A stretch of 46,898 nt of DNA from positions 1 through 46,898 of the forward strand of contig CAYFSS010000018.1 in assembly GCA_964345975.1 (NCBI GenBank), read 5' to 3'. The DNA is from CAYFSS01 sp964345975 (GTDB lineage: Bacteria > Bacillota > Clostridia > Saccharofermentanales > Fastidiosipilaceae). Below the pieces are notes generated by a model. That model was not told the DNA's origin, did not search any database, and worked only from the letters and a program-made list of their open reading frames with translations. Positions within the stretch are counted from its first letter, which is position 1; each line of letters opens with the position of its first letter. A program made the translations under genes and the position numbers. This document shows, one piece after another, positions 34,277 to 41,834 of the stretch.

Positions 34277-35209
34277 ATGTCAAATATGACCGTCGGTGAT
34301 TCTTCCGGAAGCTCGCGGAGCAAGTCTTTCAGCAAAAATTGGCAACTTTATTTGATGCTAGTCCTACCTCTAGCGTGGCTGATTTCTTTCGCCTACAAAC
34401 CTATGCTTGGTGTCATCGTGGCATTCAAGGACTTCAATATCTTCTCTACCATTTGGGATGCTGAATGGGTAGGCTTAAAACATTTCCGCGATGCTTTTGG
34501 TGCAAGGGAATTTTGGATCGCTCTCAAGAATACGTTGATCCTAAATCTTGGGGATGTCATCTTAGGTTTTCCAATCCCGATTCTATTCGCTATTTTTCTC
34601 AATGAGCTATCCAGCAGAAGCGTGAGAAAGGTAACCCAAACAACCCTATATCTTCCAAACTTCTTATCGTGGGTCATTATCTCCGGTATTACGGTTCAAT
34701 TGTTCTCATCAAGTGGTTTGCTAAGCAACGTGGCACAAAGTTTTGGTGGCGGCAGTATAAATCTCATGAATGAACCTGGATCCTGGAGATTCGTTTATTG
34801 GATCATGGGAATCTGGCAGGGAGCAGGTTATTCACTCATCATCTACCTGGCTGCCTTATCCGGAACGGACCCATCACTAGGAGAAGCAGCCTATATTGAC
34901 GGTGCTAACCGTTTGCAGCGTATCTTCCATGTGACGGTTCCTCAGATTGCTCCGACCATTACCATGATGCTTATTCTTCAACTTGGTAAGTTGATCTCCA
35001 TTTCCTTCGAAAGACCCTTCCTCATGGGCAATGCTCTCGTTCGAGATGCATCTCAAGTTCTAAGTACCTATGTGTACTCCGTCGGTTTACAAAGCGCACG
35101 ATTTGACTTTGCGACCGCCATTGGTTTGTTCCAGTCCGTCGTTGGTGTCATCCTAATCTTCCTTTTCAATGGGGTATCCAAGAGATTTGGATCGGAGGGG
35201 ATCATCTAA
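34277..35209 (+). CDS. ABC sugar importer permease, LplB type (arabinose locus)
   Basis: A 310-aa membrane permease with six hydrophobic segments. After a polar Ser-rich tail comes WQLYLMLVLPLAWLISFAYK and GVIVAFKDFNIF, typical of the LplB class. The EAA loop is EAAYIDGANRLQRIFHVTVP. The ATG at 34277 has GAAGGGG 6 nt upstream; a GTG at 34271 overlaps that site. It overlaps the next permease by one base. No ATPase is encoded. The position behind the arabinose kinase and opposite the intracellular arabinofuranosidase suggests import of arabino-oligosaccharides (inference). Confidence 0.92.
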   Translation: MSNMTVGDSSGSSRSKSFSKNWQLYLMLVLPLAWLISFAYKPMLGVIVAFKDFNIFSTIWDAEWVGLKHFRDAFGAREFWIALKNTLILNLGDVILGFPIPILFAIFLNELSSRSVRKVTQTTLYLPNFLSWVIISGITVQLFSSSGLLSNVAQSFGGGSINLMNEPGSWRFVYWIMGIWQGAGYSLIIYLAALSGTDPSLGEAAYIDGANRLQRIFHVTVPQIAPTITMMLILQLGKLISISFERPFLMGNALVRDASQVLSTYVYSVGLQSARFDFATAIGLFQSVVGVILIFLFNGVSKRFGSEGII

Positions 35210-36075
35210 TGTTTGAAATTAAGAATCGCTCCAACACTATCTTCCAAATCGTGGTTTCAATCCTATTTTTAATCATCGCTCTGGTTACGCTTGCTCCGGT
35301 TCTCAGAGTCATTTCGATGTCGGTAAGTTCCAAGGGACCCATCTTGTCCGGTCATGTAACCATCTTGCCGAAACAGATTACCTTCGATGCCTATGACAAA
35401 GTCTTTACCAACAGCAACTTCCTAAATTCGTTCTTCTACTCCATTAGACTTACGTTGATGAGTACAGCCATCAATATCGTCATGACCATCTTGGCTGCTT
35501 ATCCTCTCTCAAAGAAGAATCTTAGGGGTGGTAGAATTGTCATGGTTCTCTTTGTTTTGACCATGTATTTCAATCCGGGCATTATCCCAACCTACTTGAA
35601 TGTCCAGGACTTTGGGCTTATCAATACGCAGTGGGCGCTCATCATACCGGGTGCGCTCTCGGCTTATAACATGATCATCTTGAGGACGGCTTTCAACAGC
35701 ATCGACGATTCACTCTATGAGGCAGCGGAAATCGATGGAGCCTCACATTTCCGTACGTTACTCGTCATTGCATTACCTCTAACGGTTCCAACGATAGCAA
35801 CCCTTAGTTTGTTCTATGCAGTCGGTCGCTGGAATGGTGTCTCGGATATCTTGTACTACATCAATAATTCGCGTTATTACACCGTTCAAATGCAGCTTAA
35901 GCAAATGATCGACTCGATCCGCATCAGCAGAGAAGAAGGTATAGCATCAGAGATCATCGCCGAGAACGTTAAATCGGCAGCCATTGTTATCTCGATGCTT
36001 CCTATGCTCATTGCTTACCCATTTATTCAGCGCTACTTCACACAAGGCATCATGTTGGGTGCCGTGAAGGGCTAG
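35209..36075 (+). CDS. ABC sugar importer permease, LplC type (arabinose locus)
   Basis: A 288-aa partner permease. It shows LVTLAPVLRVISMSVSSKGP, MYFNPGIIPTYLNVQDFGL, the EAA-type loop EAAEIDGASHFRTLLVIALP, and the diagnostic C-terminus IQRYFTQGIMLGAVKG. The start and the previous stop share one base (TAATG), indicating coupled translation. The binding-protein gene follows 54 nt later. It resembles the fucose-side permease at 11592 in architecture but is clearly a different subgroup by sequence. Confidence 0.92.
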   Translation: MFEIKNRSNTIFQIVVSILFLIIALVTLAPVLRVISMSVSSKGPILSGHVTILPKQITFDAYDKVFTNSNFLNSFFYSIRLTLMSTAINIVMTILAAYPLSKKNLRGGRIVMVLFVLTMYFNPGIIPTYLNVQDFGLINTQWALIIPGALSAYNMIILRTAFNSIDDSLYEAAEIDGASHFRTLLVIALPLTVPTIATLSLFYAVGRWNGVSDILYYINNSRYYTVQMQLKQMIDSIRISREEGIASEIIAENVKSAAIVISMLPMLIAYPFIQRYFTQGIMLGAVKG

Positions 36076-36129
36076 GAATAGAAACGCATCAACCTTTAAG
36101 AGAAAACCAATATGAAAGTGGAGGAAACA

Positions 36130-37677
36130 ATGAAGAAATATGTCATGAGTTTACTCGCCTTAGTGATGCTCTTTTCATGCGTAATGATTGCGCCTGTGAC
36201 GAGCAACGCTGAAGAAGCGCCTGAGTCTTTAACCGTCATGGTCTGGGACCGTGGCAATGCAGCCCCTAATACAACCAATGATGACAACCCGCTCGTGGAC
36301 TGGGTCAAAGAACAGGTCCTAGAACATGCAAATGTAGAGGTTCAATTCTCTGTTGTCCCTCGCTCCGGCTCGAACGACAAACTCAATATCATGATGGCCG
36401 GTCGTACCGCTCCTGATGTTGTCTTTACGTATGACCAAGGAATCTTTTCGAATTATGCCTCCAACGGTGGCCTAGCCGATTTGACGGAAGCCTACGCCGA
36501 GCATGGAGATCAGATTCGTGAATACAGTGGCGACATCCAATCGATGGGCGTTCTCGGAGACCAGCAGTTTGCCATCATGAAACAGCGTCAAGGCTCAATA
36601 TCGCGTCACGTTCAGTACATTCGTACGGACTGGCTTGAAGAACTCGGTCTTGAAATCCCCGAAACAAAAGAACAACTCTTCGAAGCACTCTATGCTTTTA
36701 AAGATGAGAATCCCGGAGATGTCGACGTCATCCCATGGATGATGTCAGGTACGACGGATACCGAGAAGCTCTACTTGAACTTCGTTGGTTCATACACCGG
36801 TCCCTTTGAATCTGAGCGTGACCAGTTTATATACAGCGAAGCCTATGTCATCTTCCGCGAAGGTGGACTCGACGGTATTCGTAAACTAAACGAACTTTAT
36901 AATGATGGCATTATTTACGAAGACTTCGTAACGGACACAACGGAAGATATCTTTAAGCAAGAAATAAGTCGTGGGAATGTTGGTTTCACGCTCACCGATA
37001 CGACACAGCCTTGGGATCTCATCCCCGTTATGAAAGAGAACGTCGAAGGCGCTGAGTTTACCCCGATCTCCGCTTTCGAACTCTCCGATGGAAGCTATCG
37101 AAACGGTGCTGAACCTCTCCATGGAATGTTCATCATGGTTCCCGAAGTAAGCTCGGATAAAGTCAATGCAGCTGTCAAGTATCTCAACTGGATGGTTGAC
37201 CCTGTTGTAGCTGAAGATATTCAATATACACCCCTCCATGAACGCGATGAGAATGGTATCCCGATTCCTCTAACAGAGGCTGAAAGCCTAGCTGCTTCTT
37301 ACCCCGGGACTCCTGCTGATCTCAACATCATGAATGAGCGTTTTGAATTTGCTCAGTCGAAAGACGGTATCGTTGCATCTTGGGTTTCCAATCCTAACAA
37401 TGATTGGGCCGATGAAGAATGGTTCAACAATGCGTACGATATTTTCTACGATCACGGTCACTTCGTTTATCCGAGTTACCCGGCAGTCATCGATGCTGAG
37501 ACTCGCTACGGTGCAAACGTCAAGAACCTTGCAGTAGAGTACGTCTACAAACTTATCACTGCTAACCCTGAAGAATTCGATGCTGTTCAAGCGACTGAAT
37601 ACGAGAAACTTGTCACCGCCGGTTTGGAAGATATCCTCAACGAACGTGGTGAGTGGTTTGACGCAAATGTAGGGTAA
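36130..37677 (+). CDS. Extracellular sugar-binding protein, CUT1-type importer (arabinose locus)
   Basis: A 515-aa substrate-binding protein. The signal peptide (KKYVMSLLALVMLFSCVMI, then APVTSNA) is best read as cleaved by signal peptidase I at TSNA; the FSC in its core is a poor lipobox. The mature part starts SLTVMVWDRGNAAPN and contains LNIMMAGRTAPDVVFTYDQ and RTDWLEELGLEIPETKEQL, typical of this family. It is the last gene of the importer operon. GGAGG lies 5 nt before the ATG at 36130; an ATG at 36112 is upstream of that site and is disfavoured. Two hairpins follow the stop. The ligand is inferred to be an arabinose-containing oligosaccharide. Confidence 0.9.
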   Translation: MKKYVMSLLALVMLFSCVMIAPVTSNAEEAPESLTVMVWDRGNAAPNTTNDDNPLVDWVKEQVLEHANVEVQFSVVPRSGSNDKLNIMMAGRTAPDVVFTYDQGIFSNYASNGGLADLTEAYAEHGDQIREYSGDIQSMGVLGDQQFAIMKQRQGSISRHVQYIRTDWLEELGLEIPETKEQLFEALYAFKDENPGDVDVIPWMMSGTTDTEKLYLNFVGSYTGPFESERDQFIYSEAYVIFREGGLDGIRKLNELYNDGIIYEDFVTDTTEDIFKQEISRGNVGFTLTDTTQPWDLIPVMKENVEGAEFTPISAFELSDGSYRNGAEPLHGMFIMVPEVSSDKVNAAVKYLNWMVDPVVAEDIQYTPLHERDENGIPIPLTEAESLAASYPGTPADLNIMNERFEFAQSKDGIVASWVSNPNNDWADEEWFNNAYDIFYDHGHFVYPSYPAVIDAETRYGANVKNLAVEYVYKLITANPEEFDAVQATEYEKLVTAGLEDILNERGEWFDANVG

Positions 37678-37686
37678 ATACTCAAA

Positions 37687-37752
37687 AGCCGGTCCGAACC
37701 GGCTCTTAAGACGGGTAAGGGGCTTCCGTAGTGGAGCTCCTTACGTCTTTCT
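37687..37752 (+). terminator. Two consecutive hairpins after the arabinose-side importer operon
   Basis: First: AGCCGGT with ACCGGCT, 4-nt loop, then CTTAAG. Second: GTAAGG-GGCTTCC with GGAGCTCCTTAC (37715-37744, mispaired within), then GTCTTTCT. The first is the stronger fold; the second ends 15 nt before the SD site of the next gene. Confidence 0.65.
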
Positions 37753-37767
37753 AAGGTAGGAAATTAC

Positions 37768-38475
37768 ATGGCGGTAGAAACTTGGAACGTCGATAACTTG
37801 GAGTTTACGATCGAACGCAAACCGCGGCAGAAGAATCTCTATATCAAGCTTCGTCCTGAAACAGGGGCAATTCATGTCTCCGCTCCAAAGAATATGGCCA
37901 AAACCAAGATTGTAGACTTTATTCGAGTCCATGCGAAGACTCTGAAAGCACGTCAGACTCAAATCAAATACAAACTGCTTACAGCACCCAAGTTGGTGAC
38001 AGGTGACATCGTCCCTCTCTGGGGCGAGGAGAAGTCCTTAATCGTGGAAGATACCAACCTCAAGCCCGCATATTCATACGATGGACAAGAGCTCACGCTA
38101 AAGACATCACGAAATGGCATAGAAGACAAGAAACAACTGCTTCGTCTCTGGTACAAGGAGGAACTGGAAGCTCGTCTACCCAAAGTGACATGTGCTTGTG
38201 AAGCAAAGACGGGTCTTCACGCAACGTCTTACCACGTCAGACATATGAAGACACGCTGGGGAAGCTGCACCCATGAGACCGGTCGTATAAGACTTGCATC
38301 GAAGCTCGCAATGTATGCTGAAGAATGTTTGGCCTATGTTGTCATCCACGAGCTCATTCATCTCGAGGAGCCTAATCACGGCGTGGGCTTTTATAAGCGC
38401 TTAGAAGAAGTTATGCCGGAATGGAAGAAGTATCGCAGCATGCTTAGAGAAGGTCGGAGCATCTCTTTGGATTAA
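37768..38475 (+). CDS. DUF45/YgjP-type metallopeptidase
   Basis: A 235-aa member of the YgjP/DUF45 family of zinc metallopeptidase-like proteins. The zinc site is VVIHELIHLEEPNHG (His194, Glu195, His198, and His204 as third ligand). The family's WGSC motif is present (TRWGSCTHETGRIRLASKL), as is the N-terminal strand RKPRQKNLYIKLRPETG. No signal peptide or membrane segment: cytoplasmic. Substrates of this family are largely unknown; it is related to SprT and to WSS1-type proteases. It is probably transcribed alone; the hairpins upstream separate it from the sugar importer. Confidence 0.9.
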   Translation: MAVETWNVDNLEFTIERKPRQKNLYIKLRPETGAIHVSAPKNMAKTKIVDFIRVHAKTLKARQTQIKYKLLTAPKLVTGDIVPLWGEEKSLIVEDTNLKPAYSYDGQELTLKTSRNGIEDKKQLLRLWYKEELEARLPKVTCACEAKTGLHATSYHVRHMKTRWGSCTHETGRIRLASKLAMYAEECLAYVVIHELIHLEEPNHGVGFYKRLEEVMPEWKKYRSMLREGRSISLD

Positions 38476-38610
38476 GATTGCATCTCAAGAATCTACATAA
38501 GCTCAAGAATATTAATTTTTACAAACTCGGTCTCTATAGCGCTATTAAGGCGACTTCTAAGCTATTATGGGCTCAGAAAGCATACCCAATGGAAGAATAG
38601 GAGTATCCCT

Positions 38611-39864
38611 TTGCTTAAACCTCAACACGTATCTAAACCCTTAGCCTTTATCTTAAGTCTGGCAATCTTTCTCGCCATCCCTGCAGCACTCTCGGCCGCT
38701 CCGGCAGCAGGTATAGATTATCTCGAACAACAATTCTCCATCACGGCCCCAACGGACGATTGGACCTCGGAGAATTTCAACGAAGCCCTGGCAGCTATTA
38801 CAGGTGCTGAAAACTTCTCGGAATATGAAGACGCAAGCCTCGCACAAGCGATCCGGAATGCTGTCAAGGCTGCTGACTATGAAGAATTAGCTCTTTCATA
38901 TCCTGAAGAGAAGATTACTCAAAGGCTCGAAAGCTATGAACTTGAATCCGCCGGTGACATAGAGACAGATCGCTATATCGTCACCGGACTCGATGCACAA
39001 CTCTTCGACCAAGAAACGGCTACTGCTGCTCTAAATAGCGAAAGTGCAACAGCTGAGCAGTTAGCAAACTTGCTCTATAACGTGGCGGAAGCCCAAGGAA
39101 AGACGCGCCAGTATTTGGCATACTCAAACGATCCGGAGATTGATGCTCGACTTCAACAAGTTTGGCAAACCTTTGCGATCTTCTCGGACGAACGTCTTAG
39201 TGAGCTTGGTCGCGAGGCAGTTGAGCAACAGCTAGTTACAGGATTCAACGTGAAGCGGGGGGCTTTTGATGCAAAATTTGACCCCAACTATACGCTGCAA
39301 TATGGCCATTCGAGTTTGGAACATGCTCATCAGCTGATGGCACTTTTAAATAGTGAAGACATGCACGCAAAGGTACAACTTGAGCCCAAGGTCTCGATCT
39401 ATGAGTATCTTCTCGATTGGGGTGAGCCGGGAGAATCTACGCTTACGTATGCGGTGGAAGAAGTAGACGACGATTTCTATCTCGCGCATGCCGTTGAATA
39501 TGATCTCCTCCTTGAATTTGACTCAGAGGATGACATGCGCCGCTTCGATGAGCTGGTCCAAAGCTTTGCGAAGAAGTGGGAAGGCAACGAAGATGCTGTA
39601 GGACTCATTCGTGATTCATGGTGGCAACCGCTCTATACTTCACTGCGTGATGATATGCCCGAGGATTCATACTATAAGATCCATGACATCATCATTTACA
39701 GTGACACGGCGGACTATCGCTTCCATTCGTTTGTCCTCGATGAGAACCTCGAAGCTACGTTGGCGGAACTCGAAGCCCTCGCTGAGGGTCTCACCGTGGA
39801 GTCTCAAGTGCGCTATTGCAACCAAGCTTTCTACAACTACTTAACGGGCGACGACTTCCAATAA
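38611..39864 (+). CDS. Secreted protein of unknown function
   Basis: I do not recognise the family of this 417-aa protein. A signal peptide is visible (about 1-30: KPQHVSKP, a hydrophobic run, then AALSA-APAAG). The mature part is acidic and predicted mainly helical, rich in Ala, Glu and Leu, with segments such as AEQLANLLYNVAEAQGKTR and EHAHQLMALLNSED. No cysteine pair or metal motif stands out; its single obvious cysteine is near the C-terminus (YCNQAFYNYL). It begins at a TTG with TAGGAG 7 nt upstream; no ATG serves better. It stands alone between the metallopeptidase and a convergent gene, with repeats and a terminator downstream. Confidence 0.75.
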   Translation: MLKPQHVSKPLAFILSLAIFLAIPAALSAAPAAGIDYLEQQFSITAPTDDWTSENFNEALAAITGAENFSEYEDASLAQAIRNAVKAADYEELALSYPEEKITQRLESYELESAGDIETDRYIVTGLDAQLFDQETATAALNSESATAEQLANLLYNVAEAQGKTRQYLAYSNDPEIDARLQQVWQTFAIFSDERLSELGREAVEQQLVTGFNVKRGAFDAKFDPNYTLQYGHSSLEHAHQLMALLNSEDMHAKVQLEPKVSIYEYLLDWGEPGESTLTYAVEEVDDDFYLAHAVEYDLLLEFDSEDDMRRFDELVQSFAKKWEGNEDAVGLIRDSWWQPLYTSLRDDMPEDSYYKIHDIIIYSDTADYRFHSFVLDENLEATLAELEALAEGLTVESQVRYCNQAFYNYLTGDDFQ

Positions 39865-39877
39865 ATTAACACCCAAA

Positions 39878-39916
39878 AGCCCAACAGCCCCGGCAGCTCT
39901 AACAGCCCAACAGCCC
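39878..39916. repeat. Two copies of AGCCCAACAGCCC after the secreted-protein gene
   Basis: Perfect 13-bp copies at 39878-39890 and 39904-39916, with CAGCTCTAACAG between them. The second copy runs into the terminator stem. Confidence 0.8.
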
Positions 39917-39955
39917 TCTCTTGCACGTTCTGTAAGAGGGGGCTTATCCATTTTA
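39913..39955 (+). terminator. Terminator of the secreted-protein gene
   Basis: GCCCTCTCTTGCA pairs with TGTAAGAGGGGGC (13 bp, two wobble pairs, 5-nt loop), then TTATCCATTTTA. It points rightward; the leftward side has no T tract. Confidence 0.8.
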
Positions 39956-40363
39956 TTCAGCGTTCTTCATCGTTTCTACTACACCCTCGAGAACATCCAT
40001 CGCTTCGGAAACCAAAGAGCGACAGCCACCAAAGGGCTTGATTCGGTCGCAACGAGTATCCCCATGGACCTCGCTAAACTTGGCGCACCACAGTTTGAGG
40101 GAATCGCCTAAGCGCTGATTCTTGTAAGGTGCTTCCGCATTGGCAAAGAGATGCGCCAAACCCATGGCGCCACCGGTCACAATACCGCAAGCATCTCCGG
40201 TAAACATACCGCCACCGAAACCGGCAGCAGTCCTGAGCGTCTCTTCGCTGAGCCCCAATTCATAAGCATCGTTCATTGCTCTAAGCGTTACCTCGGCACA
40301 GTTATAGAGCTTCGCAGGCTCTGACCAGTCCAGCAAGTATTTATCTGCGTGTTCTCGCACCAT
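39953..40363 (-). CDS. C_GCAxxG_C_C family protein (putative redox protein)
   Basis: A 136-aa protein of the C_GCAxxG_C_C family. Conserved positions are visible: Cys22 in YNCAEVTLRAM, Cys59 in FTGDACGIVTGGAMGL, Cys93 in LWCAKFSEVHG, Cys105 in DTRCDRIK and Cys114 in GGCRSLV. The spaced cysteines suggest a metal centre or thiol redox role; no activity is firmly established for most members. No signal peptide. It is downstream of the DUF362 ferredoxin gene in the same direction, and GGAGG precedes the ATG. A hairpin between the two suggests partial uncoupling. Confidence 0.85.
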   Translation of the reverse strand: MVREHADKYLLDWSEPAKLYNCAEVTLRAMNDAYELGLSEETLRTAAGFGGGMFTGDACGIVTGGAMGLAHLFANAEAPYKNQRLGDSLKLWCAKFSEVHGDTRCDRIKPFGGCRSLVSEAMDVLEGVVETMKNAE

Positions 40364-40385
40364 GAATATCCTCCAAAGATAAAAT

Positions 40386-40413
40386 AAGAAGGAGGTGAAC
40401 GGGTCACCTCCTT
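40386..40413 (-). terminator. Perfect 10-bp hairpin between the DUF362 and C_GCAxxG genes
   Basis: AAGGAGGTGA and TCACCTCCTT pair perfectly around a 5-nt loop. Leftward, CTTATTTTATC follows. One arm is a strong Shine-Dalgarno sequence and the other equals the anti-SD end of 16S rRNA. It can terminate the DUF362 transcript. Confidence 0.7.
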
Positions 40414-40438
40414 AGAGCTAAGCTATGAAAGACCGCCA

Positions 40439-41560
40439 CTAGTCGAGCGGCAAACTCTCCATGAATTCAAGCTCATACGCTTGTTGACCCAAGCCCGTTT
40501 TCTCAGCATGCAGAGTACACTCACGCCAATTGGTTGTTGGATGCAGTTTGGCAAAGATATCCCCGGACTCATCTGTAAGCCCATCAAGCATACTGCCCGG
40601 AATGCAAGGTTGTTGGCTTGCAACCTCAGCACAAGCTACGTCGATGGCGACAGGGTCCGCAGAGCAGAACATCCCGACGTCGGGGATGACAGCGAGGTCA
40701 TTTTCCGAGTGGCAATCACAGAAAGGAGAGACCTCACGCAGCATAGTGATGTGGTAGTGAGGACGGTCCTTGACGACTGCATAGGCATATTCTGCCATCT
40801 TTTCGTTCAGGAGCTGATTGGTGTTGCTGCCGACCGCATGGGTGGCGTCGACGGGGCAGACACCGATACAGCGGCCACAGCCGACGCATTTGTCGGGGTC
40901 GATCCAGGCTTTTTTATTGGGAGGGGGGAAAGAGATTGCATTGACACCGCAGGTGCGATAGCAGTTAGCGCAATTGATGCATAAGTCTTGGTCGACTTCG
41001 ACTTTACCGCTATTGTGCTGTTCCATCTTGCCGGCGCGTGATGCACAACCCATCCCAAGGTTCTTGATGGCTCCGCCGATGCCCGTGTTCTCGTGGCACT
41101 TAAAGTGATTCAAGGAGATGACGATATCGGAATCCATGACGGCGCGACCGATCTTTGCTTCGCTAACGTGGGTCCCTTCAATGGGAACAAGAACCTCATC
41201 CGTCCCTTTGAGACCGTCACCAATCAGGACATGGCACGAGGTCGAAGCCATGGTGAATCCGTTCTCGGCAGCACAGCTTAGGTGATCCAGTGCATTCTTA
41301 CGACTGCCAACGTAGAGAGTGTTGCAGTCAACGAGGAAGGGGCGCCCTCCACGCTCGATGACTAGATCGGCGATAACCTTCGCATATTGCGGGCGGAGGT
41401 ACGCCATATTGCCCAGCTCGCCAAAATGCAACTTGATAGCGACGTACTTGCGGTTGAAATCGATGTCCATGAAGTCGGAATTAACGAGGAGACGACGCAA
41501 TTTCTGACCGATGTTCTCCTTGTACGATGTACGATAATTTGTCCAAAAGACTTTTGCCAT
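40439..41560 (-). CDS. DUF362 protein with two 4Fe-4S ferredoxin clusters
   Basis: A 373-aa DUF362-type iron-sulfur protein. The N-terminal DUF362 part holds YVAIKLHFGELGNMAYLRP, NTLYVGSRKNA, SLNHFKCHENTGIGGAIKN and LGMGCASRAGKMEQH. A bis-4Fe-4S insert follows: C194-IN-C197-AN-C200-YRT-C204 with following GVNAISF, and C225-VG-C228-GR-C231-IGV-C235-PVDAT. The C-terminus returns to DUF362 (VGMFCSADPVAIDVA). Members are cytoplasmic electron-transfer-like proteins of uncertain role. It is probably co-expressed with the C_GCAxxG protein, as both look redox-linked. AAGGAGC precedes the ATG. Confidence 0.93.
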   Translation of the reverse strand: MAKVFWTNYRTSYKENIGQKLRRLLVNSDFMDIDFNRKYVAIKLHFGELGNMAYLRPQYAKVIADLVIERGGRPFLVDCNTLYVGSRKNALDHLSCAAENGFTMASTSCHVLIGDGLKGTDEVLVPIEGTHVSEAKIGRAVMDSDIVISLNHFKCHENTGIGGAIKNLGMGCASRAGKMEQHNSGKVEVDQDLCINCANCYRTCGVNAISFPPPNKKAWIDPDKCVGCGRCIGVCPVDATHAVGSNTNQLLNEKMAEYAYAVVKDRPHYHITMLREVSPFCDCHSENDLAVIPDVGMFCSADPVAIDVACAEVASQQPCIPGSMLDGLTDESGDIFAKLHPTTNWRECTLHAEKTGLGQQAYELEFMESLPLD

Positions 41561-41696
41561 GATGTGCTCCTTTTCGCTGCCATCGACAGGTTACGTGTTC
41601 CAAGGCACTCTCTCAAGCGCCTAGTCTTCACAATGTTCTTGATCTTGAGCATCCTATCTATCCCTCGATGCTCCCGACCCAACGGATGATTTCGTG

Positions 41697-41735
41697 TTAA
41701 TAAAAACTTGTGCAAGCGATGAACTCACACAAGTT
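41697..41735 (-). terminator. Terminator of the MATE exporter gene
   Basis: On the leftward strand AACTTGTG pairs with CACAAGTT across a 15-nt loop, followed by TTTATT. It lies about 100 nt beyond the exporter's stop. Confidence 0.7.
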
Positions 41736-41834
41736 AAATGGTGTCTCCGAGATTATCACAGGTCAGGGGAAAACTTCATAAACTCACAACAAGTTTAGTG
41801 GATCCCGCTTCCTTAGCTTTACAAAAAAGCCCTG

